Of a DNA stretch of 44,331 nucleotides, positions 12,033 through 22,605 are shown piece after piece. Source of the DNA: Gemmatimonadota bacterium (GTDB lineage: Bacteria > Gemmatimonadota > Gemmatimonadetes > Gemmatimonadales > Gemmatimonadaceae); NCBI GenBank assembly GCA_947463135.1, contig CANHTA010000001.1, positions 1 to 44,331 of the forward strand, in the 5' to 3' direction. A program made the translations under genes and the position numbers. Below the pieces are notes generated by a model, which worked only from the letters and a program-made list of their open reading frames with translations, was not told where the DNA came from and ran no database searches. Each line of letters opens with the position of its first letter. Position 1 is the first letter of the stretch.

Positions 12033-13109
12033 ATGCGCTATTTTGAACGAATTGCCGAGATGGGCCATGAACAGGTGGTGTTCTGCCACGATAAGGCCTC
12101 CGGCTACCGTGGCATCATTGCCATTCACGACACCACCCTTGGCCCCGCGCTCGGCGGCTGTCGTTTCTGGAACTACGCAACCGAAGACGAGGCCATCGTG
12201 GATGCGTTGCGCCTCTCCCGCGGCATGACCTACAAGAACGCCGTGGCGGGGCTCAATCTCGGCGGCGGGAAGTCGGTCATCATTGGCGACAACACCACGG
12301 CCAATCGCGAGATGCTGTTCCGCGCGCACGGCCGCTTCGTGGATTCGCTCGGTGGTCGCTATGTCACGGCGGAGGACGTCGGGACCACGGTGGAAGACAT
12401 GGACTTCGTCCATATGGAAACCACCCATGTCACCGGCATCGGTTCGAAGTCGGGTGACCCCTCATCGGTAACGGCGCATGGCGTGTTCCGCGCCATTCAG
12501 GCCTCGGCCTGTCAGCGCTGGGGGCGCGACGATCTCGCCGGACGGACCGTGGCGTTGCAGGGGCTTGGGAATGTGGGGTTCCACCTCGCGAGGGAATTGC
12601 ATGCCGCTGGCGCGCACCTCATGGTGACTGACATCGACCCGCGGCGTATCCAGCGTGCGGTGGATGAGCTGGGGGCCACGGCGGTGGCTTTGACGGATAT
12701 CTATGGGGTGAAGGCCGATATCTTCACGCCCTGCGCGCTTGGCGGCATTCTCAACGACGACACCATTCCGCAACTCAACGTGGAAATTGTGGCCGGCGCG
12801 GCAAACAACCAGCTGCTTGAAGACCGCCATGGCGATGCGCTGGAAGCTCGCAACATTTTGTATGCGCCCGACTACGTGGCGAATGCCGGTGGCGTCATCA
12901 ACGTGTACAGTGAACTCACCGGGTGGAGCCGTGATCGTGCCCTCCGGAAGGCCGACGAGATTTACCAAACCGTGCGTAGTGTCTTCCGTCTGGCGTCTGA
13001 AACCGGTATTCCAACGTATCGGGCCGCCGATCGGGTGGCGGAGCAGCGCATCCAGGCGGTGCGCGGTATGATCAAGACGTGGCCGCAATATCCCAACAAG
13101 GAATCCTGA
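12033..13109 (+). CDS. Leucine dehydrogenase (Glu/Leu/Phe/Val dehydrogenase family)
   Basis: A 358-residue NAD-dependent amino acid dehydrogenase that deaminates leucine and other branched-chain amino acids to the 2-oxo acids. Lysines K68 and K80 lie in MTYKNAVAGLNLGGGKS, at the same numbers as the catalytic lysines described for Bacillus-type leucine dehydrogenases. The NAD-binding Rossmann motif is QGLGNVG. The N-terminal TTLGPALGGCR is typical of the leucine/phenylalanine branch rather than of glutamate dehydrogenases. The gene lies 17 bp after the acyl-CoA dehydrogenase gene. This fits a branched-chain amino acid catabolic context, but the 2-oxoacid dehydrogenase complex is not in the window. 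Confidence 0.92.
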   Translation: MRYFERIAEMGHEQVVFCHDKASGYRGIIAIHDTTLGPALGGCRFWNYATEDEAIVDALRLSRGMTYKNAVAGLNLGGGKSVIIGDNTTANREMLFRAHGRFVDSLGGRYVTAEDVGTTVEDMDFVHMETTHVTGIGSKSGDPSSVTAHGVFRAIQASACQRWGRDDLAGRTVALQGLGNVGFHLARELHAAGAHLMVTDIDPRRIQRAVDELGATAVALTDIYGVKADIFTPCALGGILNDDTIPQLNVEIVAGAANNQLLEDRHGDALEARNILYAPDYVANAGGVINVYSELTGWSRDRALRKADEIYQTVRSVFRLASETGIPTYRAADRVAEQRIQAVRGMIKTWPQYPNKES

Positions 13110-13132
13110 GCAGCACAGGGAGCAATCTGATC

Positions 13133-13621
13133 ATGACTACTGTGGTACCGCGCGGGGAGCGTATCCCCATCGCGTCCGATCACGCGGGCTTCGAGCTCAA
13201 GGAACGGCTGCGTGTGGCCCTTGGTGACATGGGCTTCAATGTGGCCGATATCGGCACGCACAGCACGGCGAGCACCGATTATCCCGACTATGCCCATCCA
13301 CTGGCGCAGGAAGTCTCCGAGGGCGCCTCTGCCCGCGGGATCTTGCTGTGCGGTACCGGCCTCGGCATGTCCTACGTGGCGAATCGGTATCCCGGTGTGC
13401 GGGCCGCCGTGGCGTGGAACCCCGAGGTGGCGGCGCTCGCGCGCAAGCACAACGATGCAAACATTCTCGTGCTGCCGGCACGGTTCGTGGCCGATGAAGA
13501 TGCGTTGGCCATTCTTCAGGCATGGCTCACCACGCCGTTCGAGGGCGGACGGCATCAGGGCCGCGTGAGCAAAATTGAGCGGGATGAACTCGAGGCGGAT
13601 GCCTCAGGGAGTACGACATGA
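13133..13621 (+). CDS. rpiB: Ribose-5-phosphate isomerase B
   Basis: A 162-residue RpiB/LacA-B family sugar-phosphate isomerase that interconverts ribose 5-phosphate and ribulose 5-phosphate. The SDHAGF motif (residues 15-20), the anion-hole loop [10 protein letters not shown] with C73, and KHNDANIL are all typical. ATG 13133, with GGGAG about eleven bases upstream, is chosen over an earlier in-frame start that would overlap the leucine dehydrogenase end. Its stop overlaps the glyA start (ATGA), so the two are translationally coupled. The rpiB-glyA pairing also occurs in other phyla. Confidence 0.95.
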   Translation: MTTVVPRGERIPIASDHAGFELKERLRVALGDMGFNVADIGTHSTASTDYPDYAHPLAQEVSEGASARGILLCGTGLGMSYVANRYPGVRAAVAWNPEVAALARKHNDANILVLPARFVADEDALAILQAWLTTPFEGGRHQGRVSKIERDELEADASGSTT

Positions 13622-14910
13622 GTACCGGAGCCAGTGCCACCTGGTCGCAATGGGATCGACTGCCACCAGGCGATGCGCTCTCGCACGCGGATCCGGTCAT
13701 CGCGCAGCTGATTGAGGAGGAAATCCAGCGGCAAAGCGATGGGCTTGAGCTGATTGCCAGCGAGAACTTCGTATCGCCGGCGGTGATGGAAGCGGTGGGA
13801 TCGCCGCTCACCAACAAGTACGCGGAAGGACTCCCCGGCAAGCGCTACTACGGTGGCTGTGACGTGGTGGACAAAGTGGAGCAGCTGGCCATTGACCGCG
13901 TGAAGCAGCTGTTCGGCGCCGAGCATGCCAACGTGCAGCCGCACAGCGGGGCGTCGGCCAATGCGGCCGTGTTCCTCGCCTTTCTCAAGCCTGGCGACAC
14001 CTTCCTCGGCATGGACTTGTCGCAGGGCGGTCACCTCACGCATGGCTCACCGGTGAATTTCTCCGGATTGCTGTACAAGGCCGTGTCGTACGGCGTCACC
14101 GAGGACGGCATCATTGATTACGAGCAGATGCGGGCGCAGGCGCGCACGCACCGCCCGAAGATGATTATTGCCGGCTACAGTGCGTACTCGCGTCGCATTG
14201 ACTGGCAAGCATTCGCCGATATCGCCAAGGAAGTGGGGGCGATCTTCCTCGTGGATATGGCCCACTTCGCCGGACTGGCGGCCACCGGGGTGTATCCGTC
14301 GCCCGTGCCCTACGCCGACGTCGTCACAAGCACCACGCACAAAACGCTGCGTGGGCCGCGGGGCGGCATCATTCTCTGCAAGGCGGAACATGCCAAGGCG
14401 ATTGACAAGGCGATGTTTCCCGGCATGCAAGGCGGCCCGCTGGAGCATGTGATCGCGGGGAAAGCGGTTGCCTTTCACGAGGCGTTGCAACCGTCGTTTA
14501 CGGCGTATTGCCATCAGGTGGTGAACAATGCCCAGGTGCTCGCGCACGCACTCATGGCGCGTGGATATCACGTGGTATCCGGCGGCACCGAGAATCACCT
14601 GATGCTCGTGGACCTTCGTAGCAAGGGGCTCACCGGGAAGGTGGCCGAAAAGGTGCTGGACGAGGCAGGCATTACGGTCAACAAGAATACCGTGCCAAAG
14701 GAAACGCAGTCGCCGTTTGTCACCAGCGGGATTCGTATCGGCACGCCTGCCGTGACAACCCGCGGCATGGGAGCGGAGGCGATGCAGGAGATTGCCGTGC
14801 TGATCGATCGCGTCCTTTCCAACCCGGACGATAGCGACACGATCGCGGCAGTGAAGGCTGACGTGAAGGCGCTGGCTGACCGGTTCCCGCTGTACCGGTC
14901 GGTGAAGTAG
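13618..14910 (+). CDS. glyA: Serine hydroxymethyltransferase
   Basis: A 430-residue PLP enzyme that converts serine and tetrahydrofolate to glycine and 5,10-methylene-tetrahydrofolate, the main source of one-carbon units. The cofactor lysine is K242 in [13 protein letters not shown]. Other family signatures are [27 protein letters not shown] and [12 protein letters not shown]. The N-terminus is about ten residues longer than in E. coli. The start overlaps the rpiB stop (ATGA). A strong stem-loop 50 bp downstream probably ends this transcript. Confidence 0.98.
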   Translation: MSTGASATWSQWDRLPPGDALSHADPVIAQLIEEEIQRQSDGLELIASENFVSPAVMEAVGSPLTNKYAEGLPGKRYYGGCDVVDKVEQLAIDRVKQLFGAEHANVQPHSGASANAAVFLAFLKPGDTFLGMDLSQGGHLTHGSPVNFSGLLYKAVSYGVTEDGIIDYEQMRAQARTHRPKMIIAGYSAYSRRIDWQAFADIAKEVGAIFLVDMAHFAGLAATGVYPSPVPYADVVTSTTHKTLRGPRGGIILCKAEHAKAIDKAMFPGMQGGPLEHVIAGKAVAFHEALQPSFTAYCHQVVNNAQVLAHALMARGYHVVSGGTENHLMLVDLRSKGLTGKVAEKVLDEAGITVNKNTVPKETQSPFVTSGIRIGTPAVTTRGMGAEAMQEIAVLIDRVLSNPDDSDTIAAVKADVKALADRFPLYRSVK

Positions 14911-14959
14911 CGGACGGAGACTGACCGGGAACCCGGGCAAGGAGTTGTCTGCGGTAGTC

Positions 14960-14992
14960 CGGGCCTCCAGTATTCTTCGGGCTGGAGGCCTG
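14960..14992 (+). terminator. Stem-loop after glyA, likely terminator
   Basis: A nine-base-pair perfect stem (GGCCTCCAG / CTGGAGGCC) extends to eleven pairs with one G-T wobble, around an 11-base loop. No T-tract follows. It may be a GC-rich intrinsic terminator or an RNA-stabilising 3' hairpin. Its place just after the long acyl-CoA/rpiB/glyA run supports an end-of-transcript role. Confidence 0.5.
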
Positions 14993-15039
14993 CAGGTTGT
15001 TGGTACATCCAGCGCACACCACGTTCAGGAGCAGCGGCA

Positions 15040-15423
15040 GTGACCGAGTTGGCGTTCCGTGAAGGCATCATGGACCAGATCCGTCTGCGCGAGCAGCGGT
15101 TTGACGAGCGCGCGTATCTCTTCGTGCTCGCGGCACTCGAACATTGCCAAACGCACCTCTCGGAGCGTCGCCATATCACCGGTCCGGAACTCGCGCACGC
15201 CTGTCGCGAACTGGCCTTGCAGCGCTTCGGGGTGATGGCGGGGATGGTGCTCGATCACTGGGGAGTGAAGGCTACCAGCGACATCGGCGACATCGTGTTC
15301 ACGCTGGTGGACATGGGCTTGCTGGTCAGTCAGCCACAGGATTCGCGAACCGACTTTTTGGGCGTGTTCGAGTTTGAGCGCGCCTTCGGCCGCGAGTATC
15401 CGTGGAGCACGGCGCACGTGTGA
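15040..15423 (+). CDS. Minf_1886 family protein of unknown function
   Basis: A 127-residue protein. The segment RFDERAYLFVLAALEH near the N-terminus, followed by the ITGPELAHACRELALQRFG block and a C-terminal TDFLGVFEFERAF, matches the uncharacterised Minf_1886 family. As I recall it, that family occurs in Planctomycetes, Verrucomicrobia and Gemmatimonadota. The start is the GTG at 15040, with AGGAG eight bases upstream. It lacks signal peptides and membrane segments, so it should be cytosolic. It lies seven bases before the nnr start. No function is established, and the neighbours do not point to one. Confidence 0.8.
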   Translation: MTELAFREGIMDQIRLREQRFDERAYLFVLAALEHCQTHLSERRHITGPELAHACRELALQRFGVMAGMVLDHWGVKATSDIGDIVFTLVDMGLLVSQPQDSRTDFLGVFEFERAFGREYPWSTAHV

Positions 15424-15430
15424 CCATCCG

Positions 15431-17053
15431 GTGACGGCGCTGCGCGTCACCACGGCTGCCGAATCGGCGGCACGCGACCAGGCGGCGATCGCCGCTGGCG
15501 TCCCGTCGTTTGAGCTCATGCGAAACGCGGGCAGTGCCAGTGCCGCGCTCATCCTGCGCGAGTACAGCGACCGTCTGGCGCACGGTGTGGCGCTCTACGT
15601 GGGCAGCGGCAACAACGGTGGGGATGCTTACATCGTCGCGGCGCAACTCGCGCGTGCGGGTGTGTCGGTCCGCATGCAGATAACCGCCGCGCCCCGTACA
15701 GCGGACGCCCTTCGCGCCAAGTCCATCGCGGACTCGTACGGCGCATACTCTGCCCCCACTGGCCACGAGCGCGTGGTGGTGGACGGATTGCTGGGCACGG
15801 GGCATCGTGGGGCGCTGCGCGATGGCATCGCCGCGGCCTGTGCGCGCATGGCGGTTGCGCGCCACGCGGGTGCCACGATAGTCGCGCTCGACCTGCCGAG
15901 CGGCCTCGATGCCAGCACGGGTGAGATTGCGGATGGCAGCGTGGCCGCGCACGACACCCTCTGTTTTGGCACGATCAAGCGCGGGGTGTTGCTGGCGCGA
16001 GCGCATGCCGGCCGTGTGGTGTTGCTCGATATCGGCCTGCCGCACGGCGACGAGGGCGATGAGCGTGACGATGGCGCCGTTGGCGACGATGGCGCTCACG
16101 GCGACGAGGGCGCTCACGGCGACGACCACGCGTGGCGGCTGGCGAGTGCGGGTGCGTTGGCGCGCTGGGTACCGCGGGTGGCGTGGGACGCGCATAAGGG
16201 GCGTCGTGGTCGCGTGATTGTTGTGGGAGGCCAGGAGGGGATGGCCGGTGCGGTGGTGCTCGCGTCACGGGGCGCACTGGCCGCCGGTGCGGGGGTGGTG
16301 CACGCCTTGGTGGAGGCGCCGAGCGTTGCCGCGGTGCAGGGGCAGGTGCCGCAGGCCATCGCGGAGTCGTGGTCTGCGCGCGACACACTCCGGCGGTGCC
16401 ATGCGATGGCCATAGGACCCGGGCTTGGTCGCGACGGGTCCAGCGCGTTGCTGCTCCGCGAGCTGTTCACCGCCTTGGAGGGGCAGGCGGTGGTGCTTGA
16501 CGCCGATGCCCTCTGGCTGATCGCCATGGCGGCACGGGAGGACGGGATGGACGCGGCGTCGTGGTTACGGCGCTGGATGTCAGCGACGTCGACGGTGGTG
16601 TGCACGCCGCACGTGGGGGAGTTCGCGCAACTGCTTGGGCACGACGTGCCGTTGGCCTGGGATGCCCGGGTTGATGCCGTACGCGCCTTCGCGGTGCGCG
16701 CTGGCGTGACGATGCTCCTCAAGGGGACGCCAACCGTGGTGGTCGCACCGCAGGGGCGGGACACCATGGTGGTGCCATACGGTACGCCGCTGTTGGCCAC
16801 CGGCGGCAGCGGTGATCTGCTCACGGGATTCCTTGTGGCGCTCATGGGGCAGGGGATGCCGCCGGTACGTGCAGCGATCTGCGCCGCCACCGTGCACGGT
16901 CGTGCCGCGGAACTGGCCACCGCGCGATTGGGTGGTGTGCGCGGTGGCACGCTGGAGCAGCTCCTGCAGGCCGTACCCGAGGCGTGGCGTACGGTGGAGC
17001 GCCCCGAGCGCCTGCCGCCGAATGTGCTGGCGTATCTGGTTGCACCGCAGTGA
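15431..17053 (+). CDS. nnr: Bifunctional NAD(P)H-hydrate epimerase/dehydratase
   Basis: A 540-residue metabolite-repair enzyme. The N-terminal half epimerises damaged NAD(P)HX; the C-terminal half is the ADP-dependent dehydratase that restores NAD(P)H. Epimerase motifs are GNNGGD (60-65), VVVDGLLGTG and LDLPSGLDASTG (around 153-163). Dehydratase motifs are KGRRGRVIVVGG, AIGPGLGRD, TPHVGEF and the catalytic LATGGSGDLLTG (GSGD at 459-462). The GTG at 15431 is chosen; longer in-frame versions would run into the preceding gene. The linker (about 204-233) is unusually Asp/Gly/His-rich and made of short tandem repeats. The stop overlaps the next gene (GTGA). Confidence 0.94.
   Translation: MTALRVTTAAESAARDQAAIAAGVPSFELMRNAGSASAALILREYSDRLAHGVALYVGSGNNGGDAYIVAAQLARAGVSVRMQITAAPRTADALRAKSIADSYGAYSAPTGHERVVVDGLLGTGHRGALRDGIAAACARMAVARHAGATIVALDLPSGLDASTGEIADGSVAAHDTLCFGTIKRGVLLARAHAGRVVLLDIGLPHGDEGDERDDGAVGDDGAHGDEGAHGDDHAWRLASAGALARWVPRVAWDAHKGRRGRVIVVGGQEGMAGAVVLASRGALAAGAGVVHALVEAPSVAAVQGQVPQAIAESWSARDTLRRCHAMAIGPGLGRDGSSALLLRELFTALEGQAVVLDADALWLIAMAAREDGMDAASWLRRWMSATSTVVCTPHVGEFAQLLGHDVPLAWDARVDAVRAFAVRAGVTMLLKGTPTVVVAPQGRDTMVVPYGTPLLATGGSGDLLTGFLVALMGQGMPPVRAAICAATVHGRAAELATARLGGVRGGTLEQLLQAVPEAWRTVERPERLPPNVLAYLVAPQ
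16073..16126 (+). repeat. Three 18-bp tandem repeats inside nnr
   Basis: Three copies of an 18-bp unit encode GAVGDD, GAHGDE and GAHGDD in the linker between the epimerase and dehydratase domains. The last two copies share 17 identical bases (16091-16107 and 16109-16125). The unit length keeps the reading frame, so copy number could vary between strains. Confidence 0.8.
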
Positions 17054-18732
17054 GCCGCGCCGGCGTGGCGGTTGCTTCCCTCGTGGCGTTCACCGCCGTG
17101 GCGTTCACCGCGGCGGGGTGCGCGGCGGGGCGTTCCGCCGCCGGGGGGGAATCGGGTGCACCGGGCGGATTCGGTCGGCGGGAGGAGCGTCAACGCATTG
17201 GCAGCTTTTCCACCGTGCAGGCGGTGGCGGTGTCGCGCCGCTACGTGTTTGCCGCGGGCGGGAGTGGGATTGCGATCTACGATCGCCTCCTCAATCACTG
17301 GCTGCCGCCGCTCACACGCGATGACGGGCTGGTGGATCAGCAGATCACGGTGGTGGCCGGCGATCCGGTTGAGGAAGCGCTGTGGCTGGGCGTGCCCGGT
17401 GGGGTGTTGCTGTACCGGCCGCAAACCGAGCAGCTGCAGCGCACGCTCATCACCGGCGTCCCGGAGCTCATTGCCTTCGACCGCACCGGCACCGGAGACG
17501 CCCTCGTGCGGGCCGGCGGTTCGTGGACGCGCATCTCGCGGGTGGGGATAGCGTCGCCCATGGCGCGTCCGCCGCTACCAAGCACGTTGCTGGTGCCGCG
17601 CACCTTGAACGATCTGTACACGCAGTTTCCGTCGTTGCGTATGCAACCCTCGCTGCTCTTGCGCAGTCAACCAAGCGACCGGCCACTGCGGAACGTGCAG
17701 ATTCTCAGCGGCGCGGCGTCGCCGGATCGCGTGAGCGAGGTGTTCCTTGGCACGGCCGGGGACGGCCTGTTTCGCCTGGATCCCGCCTTCATGCAGTCGA
17801 CACCGCTCCCGTATGGACTGCTCGAACCCGGCGTCGGGGCACTGACGCTGGCCGCCGACGGCGTATGGGCGGCCGGGCTTGGCCAATCTCCCGATCGCGG
17901 TGGCTTATCGTTTGTCGCGCGCGATTTACAGCGCTATCGCTGGATTGAAGGCACCATTGCCGTCCCGCTCGTGAGTGTCCGGACGCATGCGCTCACCACG
18001 CGTGGCCCGCGGGCGTGGATGGGTACCAATCGCGGACTCGTGCGGGTGCGTCTCGATGGTGCGCCGCGTATTCAGGCGTGGGGCGTACTGGATGGGCTCC
18101 CCGATGACCGCGTGCTGTCGGTCGCCACGCGTGACGACGGCGTGTGGGCGGGCACCGCGCGCGGCTTGGTGTATGTCACGGACAGCACGGACGTTCGGAC
18201 GGTGCGCACCCGCGGACTCGGCGTCCGGTTGCTCGACAACATCCCGGTGCATGCCCTGCAGTTTACCGGCGACACCTTGTGGGTGGGAACAGAGAGCGGG
18301 CTGCTGGCGCTCGCGTCGCCCAATGGTCAGGCCGCGACCGCGATCTCGCGTCCGCTGGGCAGTGATCCCGCCTTGCGTCGCGCGGTGCGCGCGCTGGCGT
18401 GGAGCGATACCGTGCTGCTGGCCGCCACCGATGATGCGGTGCTGCTCCTTGCGCCACGGGGCGGGGTGGAGCCCACGCGGGTGGATGCGCTCGACGTGCG
18501 GCTGGTGGGACGCGTGACGCGGGTGGCCATCGACGATCGCACCATGTGGCTGGCCGGCAGCGAGGGGGTGGTGATGGTGTCACGGCGCGATGGGGCCACA
18601 CGGGTGCTGCGTGTGCCCGGGGATGTTCCGGGGCCGGTGCTTGACCTCGTCGCCGACCGGGAGTGGCTCTGGGTGGGCACACCGCAGGGGCTGGTCCGCT
18701 TTCGTCGTCGTGGCGACGGTGGGCTGCCCTGA
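17050..18732 (+). CDS. Beta-propeller lipoprotein (Reg_prop-like)
   Basis: A 560-residue predicted lipoprotein. The GTG start overlaps the nnr stop. Its signal peptide is hydrophobic and ends in a lipobox (FTAAGC). The rest is a series of short repeats such as TRDDGLVDQQITVVAGDP, AWMGTNRGLVRVRLDGAPR, DDGVWAGTARGLVYVTD and LWVGTESGLLALASP. These match the blades of two-component-regulator propellers, the sensor domains of hybrid histidine kinases and ligand-binding periplasmic proteins. No kinase or DNA-binding domain follows, so it is a stand-alone exported propeller. It may bind a ligand or partner at the envelope; the function is unknown. Confidence 0.78.
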   Translation: MSRAGVAVASLVAFTAVAFTAAGCAAGRSAAGGESGAPGGFGRREERQRIGSFSTVQAVAVSRRYVFAAGGSGIAIYDRLLNHWLPPLTRDDGLVDQQITVVAGDPVEEALWLGVPGGVLLYRPQTEQLQRTLITGVPELIAFDRTGTGDALVRAGGSWTRISRVGIASPMARPPLPSTLLVPRTLNDLYTQFPSLRMQPSLLLRSQPSDRPLRNVQILSGAASPDRVSEVFLGTAGDGLFRLDPAFMQSTPLPYGLLEPGVGALTLAADGVWAAGLGQSPDRGGLSFVARDLQRYRWIEGTIAVPLVSVRTHALTTRGPRAWMGTNRGLVRVRLDGAPRIQAWGVLDGLPDDRVLSVATRDDGVWAGTARGLVYVTDSTDVRTVRTRGLGVRLLDNIPVHALQFTGDTLWVGTESGLLALASPNGQAATAISRPLGSDPALRRAVRALAWSDTVLLAATDDAVLLLAPRGGVEPTRVDALDVRLVGRVTRVAIDDRTMWLAGSEGVVMVSRRDGATRVLRVPGDVPGPVLDLVADREWLWVGTPQGLVRFRRRGDGGLP

Positions 18733-18748
18733 TGCCAAGGGAGGGACG

Positions 18749-19708
18749 GTGAGTCATACGCCACGACCGCATCAGGCCATGGGGGCCGGGGCGGAGTTTG
18801 ATACGATCCGCGGGCTAATGGCGCGCTGGGGCGATCTGGCGGTGGATATCGGCGACGATGCGGCCGTGCTCCCCGACTCACCCGGGGTGCGGGTGATCAG
18901 TACCGATGCCTGTGTGGAGGAGGTGCATTTCCGCCGCGCGTGGATATCGGCCCGCGAGGTTGGCACGCGGGCCGCCGCGGCGGCGCTGAGTGATCTGGCC
19001 GCCATGGGGGCGCGCCCCGAGTCGGTGCTCATCGCCTTTATGGTCCCCGAGGCGTGGCGTGACGCTCTGGGCGATGTGGCGGATGGCATGGGCGAGGTCA
19101 TCCGTGCCGCCGGCGCGCGCATCGTGGGCGGCAACCTCACCCGCGGGTCGGTGTTTTCGGTGACCACCACGGTGCTGGGTGTGGCCAATCGGGCGGTGGG
19201 GCGCCATGGGGCCCAGGTGGGCGATGTGGTAGTGGTGACGGGGCTGCTCGGCGGCCCTGGTGCCGCGCTGGAGGCGTGGAACCGCGGGGAAAGCCCGACG
19301 GCATGGGCACGCGGGCGTTTTGCCGCACCGGTGCCACGCTGGGCTGAGGGCGCGGCGTTGGCCGCGGCCGGCGCGACGGCCATGATTGATGTGAGTGATG
19401 GGGTGCTGGCGGATGCCGGACATGTCGCCGCGGCCAGCGGCGTGCAGCTGCGGCTCGACCCGGCGCGGCTGCCGTTGGGCCCCGGGATAGAGGCCGCCAA
19501 CGCGATGCAGAGCGGAGAGGAATACGAACTCCTGGCCACGGTGCCGGCCAACCGGTATGACCGGTTGGCCGCGGGCTGGCGCGCCACCTTTGCTGTGCCG
19601 CTCACGGTGATCGGCACGGTGGTGGCCTGTCCCCCCACGGGCGCGACGCGGCCGGCGGAGGGGGCGCAGGGGTTCGATCATTTCGCCCCACCATCGCCGC
19701 CGCGTTGA
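18749..19708 (+). CDS. thiL: Thiamine-monophosphate kinase
   Basis: A 319-residue cytosolic enzyme that phosphorylates thiamine monophosphate to the active cofactor thiamine diphosphate. Family motifs seen are DIGDDAAVL, VEEVHFRRAW, SDLAAMGARP, GGNLTRG and MIDVSDGVLADAGH, the ATP and Mg-binding segments of the PurM/ThiL superfamily. The GTG start at 18749 is chosen for the GGGAGGG just upstream; an ATG nine codons later is a possible alternative. No TPP riboswitch or other thi gene is visible. The gene begins 16 bp after the propeller lipoprotein. Confidence 0.94.
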   Translation: MSHTPRPHQAMGAGAEFDTIRGLMARWGDLAVDIGDDAAVLPDSPGVRVISTDACVEEVHFRRAWISAREVGTRAAAAALSDLAAMGARPESVLIAFMVPEAWRDALGDVADGMGEVIRAAGARIVGGNLTRGSVFSVTTTVLGVANRAVGRHGAQVGDVVVVTGLLGGPGAALEAWNRGESPTAWARGRFAAPVPRWAEGAALAAAGATAMIDVSDGVLADAGHVAAASGVQLRLDPARLPLGPGIEAANAMQSGEEYELLATVPANRYDRLAAGWRATFAVPLTVIGTVVACPPTGATRPAEGAQGFDHFAPPSPPR

Positions 19709-19739
19709 AATCGCGTACCGAGTCGGCGAGCTTGCATAG

Positions 19740-20516
19740 ATGCGTACTGCGTGGACGGCGTTGGCTCTGGGTGTAGGCACCATTCTCTTCGGCAGCATCA
19801 CGCTGTTGGCGGAGTTGCTAGGCCGTCCGCATGGTCCGGACAGCATTTTTGCCAAGACGCCACGCTGGTGGGCGTCATGGCTGTTGAAAGCCGCCGGCGT
19901 GAAGGTGGTGGTGCACGGGGGGGACACCCTTGCACCGGGCGCGCCGCGGGTGTTCGTGGCGAATCACGTGAGTTGGTTTGACATTCCTTCCATGATTGCC
20001 GCGCTGCCGCATTATGGGTTTGTCGCCAAGCGGGAGCTCGAAAAAGTGCCCTTTTTCGGGGCCGCGGCGCGCGCAGTGGGCGTGATCTACATCGATCGGG
20101 AAAACCGGAAGGCGGCGTTCAGCGCGTATGAAGACGCCGCGGCGAAAATCCGCCGGGGACATGCCGTGCTCGTGTATCCCGAGGGCACGCGCGGCTACGG
20201 CTACGCCCTGCGACCCTTCAAAAAGGGCCCGTTTGTCCTCGCCATCAGCTCCGGCGCACCCATCGTGCCGGTGGTGATTTACGGTACGATCGAAGTCAAT
20301 CCGCGTACCGAATTCCGCGCCTCACCCGGCACGGTGCACATCCACTTGCTTGAGCCGATCCCAACCGAGGGGCTGACCTATGCCGACCGGACTGAACTGG
20401 CCGATCGGGTGCAGCAGCGCATGGCCGATTGCTTGCAGCGTCACCATGGTGTTGAGCCGGCCATTGAACCGGTGACCCCATCGGGTGCACGCCAGCCACA
20501 ACCCATGCCTGTTTAG
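19740..20516 (+). CDS. plsC: 1-acyl-sn-glycerol-3-phosphate acyltransferase
   Basis: A 258-residue membrane-associated acyltransferase that makes phosphatidic acid from lysophosphatidic acid. The catalytic H-x4-D motif is NHVSWFD (H76, D81). The glycerol-phosphate motif is YPEGTRG (E148). VPFFGAAARAVGVIYIDR and GAPIVPVVIYG are the other two conserved blocks. A hydrophobic N-terminal segment (about 8-27) should anchor it to the inner membrane. Length is near that of E. coli PlsC. It lies 31 bp after thiL and 75 bp before eno. Confidence 0.93.
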   Translation: MRTAWTALALGVGTILFGSITLLAELLGRPHGPDSIFAKTPRWWASWLLKAAGVKVVVHGGDTLAPGAPRVFVANHVSWFDIPSMIAALPHYGFVAKRELEKVPFFGAAARAVGVIYIDRENRKAAFSAYEDAAAKIRRGHAVLVYPEGTRGYGYALRPFKKGPFVLAISSGAPIVPVVIYGTIEVNPRTEFRASPGTVHIHLLEPIPTEGLTYADRTELADRVQQRMADCLQRHHGVEPAIEPVTPSGARQPQPMPV

Positions 20517-20539
20517 CGCAGAGTGTTTGCGTGTTCCTG

Positions 20540-22176
<1,637 letters not shown>

Positions 22177-22186
22177 CGCGTTGGGG

Positions 22187-22214
22187 TTGACTCTGCGAGT
22201 GTACGCGCTAGCTT
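22187..22214 (+). promoter_or_regulatory. Predicted promoter of the initiator tRNA gene
   Basis: TTGACT (22187-22192) and TAGCTT (22209-22214) are separated by 16 bases. This places transcription initiation about five bases before the mature tRNA 5' end. It is the best-matched sigma-70-type promoter noticed in the window. Confidence 0.6.
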
Positions 22215-22225
22215 CTTCTTTCTGA

Positions 22226-22299
<74 letters not shown>

Positions 22300-22307
22300 T
22301 CTGCACT

Positions 22308-22334
22308 CGGCCGGTCCGCAAGGGCCGGCCGTTT
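22308..22334 (+). terminator. Stem-loop after tRNA-fMet
   Basis: A ten-base-pair stem (CGGCCGGTCC / GGGCCGGCCG, one G-T pair) closes a GCAA tetraloop of the GNRA class. It is followed by TTTGCG. It begins nine bases after the tRNA and probably ends its transcript, though the T-run is short. Confidence 0.6.
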
Positions 22335-22343
22335 GCGTCCCGG

Positions 22344-22372
22344 CACTCGAGTTTCGGGTTTGCGATCGAGTG
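22344..22372. repeat. Inverted repeat between the two tRNA genes
   Basis: CACTCGA and TCGAGTG form a perfect seven-base inverted repeat with a 15-base spacer. It lies 28 bp before the second tRNA gene, in the region where its promoter should be. It could be an operator or a minor hairpin; the role is unknown. Confidence 0.35.
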
Positions 22373-22399
22373 GGGATTGTGAGAAATTACGAAAGAAGG

Positions 22400-22473
22400 G
22401 GCAGGGTAGCTCAGCCGGTTAGAGCGCACGACTCATAATCGTGAGGTCGAGAGTTCGAGTCTCTCTCCTGCTA
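22400..22473 (+). tRNA. tRNA-Met (CAU), probably elongator
   Basis: A 74-base cloverleaf. The acceptor is GGCAGGG / TCCTGCT with G-T pairs at both ends, the D-arm is GCTC...GAGC and the anticodon loop is CTCATAA in a CACGA/TCGTG stem. The T-arm is GAGAG / CTCTC, the discriminator is A and no CCA is encoded. Initiator features are absent. A CAU tRNA can also be tRNA-Ile2, where lysidine is added to C34. The GCGCACGACTCATAATCGTG region looks more like elongator methionine tRNAs, but the identity is not certain. Confidence 0.85.
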
Positions 22474-22501
22474 TTGGTGTCACGGTACAAACACGCAATT
22501 A

Positions 22502-22538
22502 CACAAGCGGCCAACTCTCATCGAGTTGGCCGCTTGTG
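22502..22538. terminator. 16-bp perfect hairpin between convergent genes
   Basis: CACAAGCGGCCAACTC pairs perfectly with its complement around a five-base TCATC loop. It lies 28 bases after the second tRNA gene and 67 bases past the stop of the leftward lipoprotein gene. It could therefore end transcription from both sides. No T-tract is present on either strand. Confidence 0.65.
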
Positions 22539-22605
22539 CGTTCCACCCTTACACAGACCACGCGCCGTGCGGCGGCCTGCGTTGGTGTGCCCCTTTATGC
22601 GCTGG

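Noticed and set aside
15374-15430. Longer nnr start overlapping the Minf_1886 gene by about 50 bases
   Set aside because: The extra N-terminal residues are low-complexity and precede the conserved epimerase start; the GTG at 15431 fits better.
18733-18748. TPP riboswitch before thiL
   Set aside because: Only 16 bp separate thiL from the preceding gene, which leaves no room for the element, and no THI-box sequence is visible.
22400-22473. Second CAU tRNA as tRNA-Ile2
   Set aside because: It cannot be fully excluded, but the anticodon-stem and flanking sequence look more like elongator methionine tRNAs. tilS dependence cannot be judged here.
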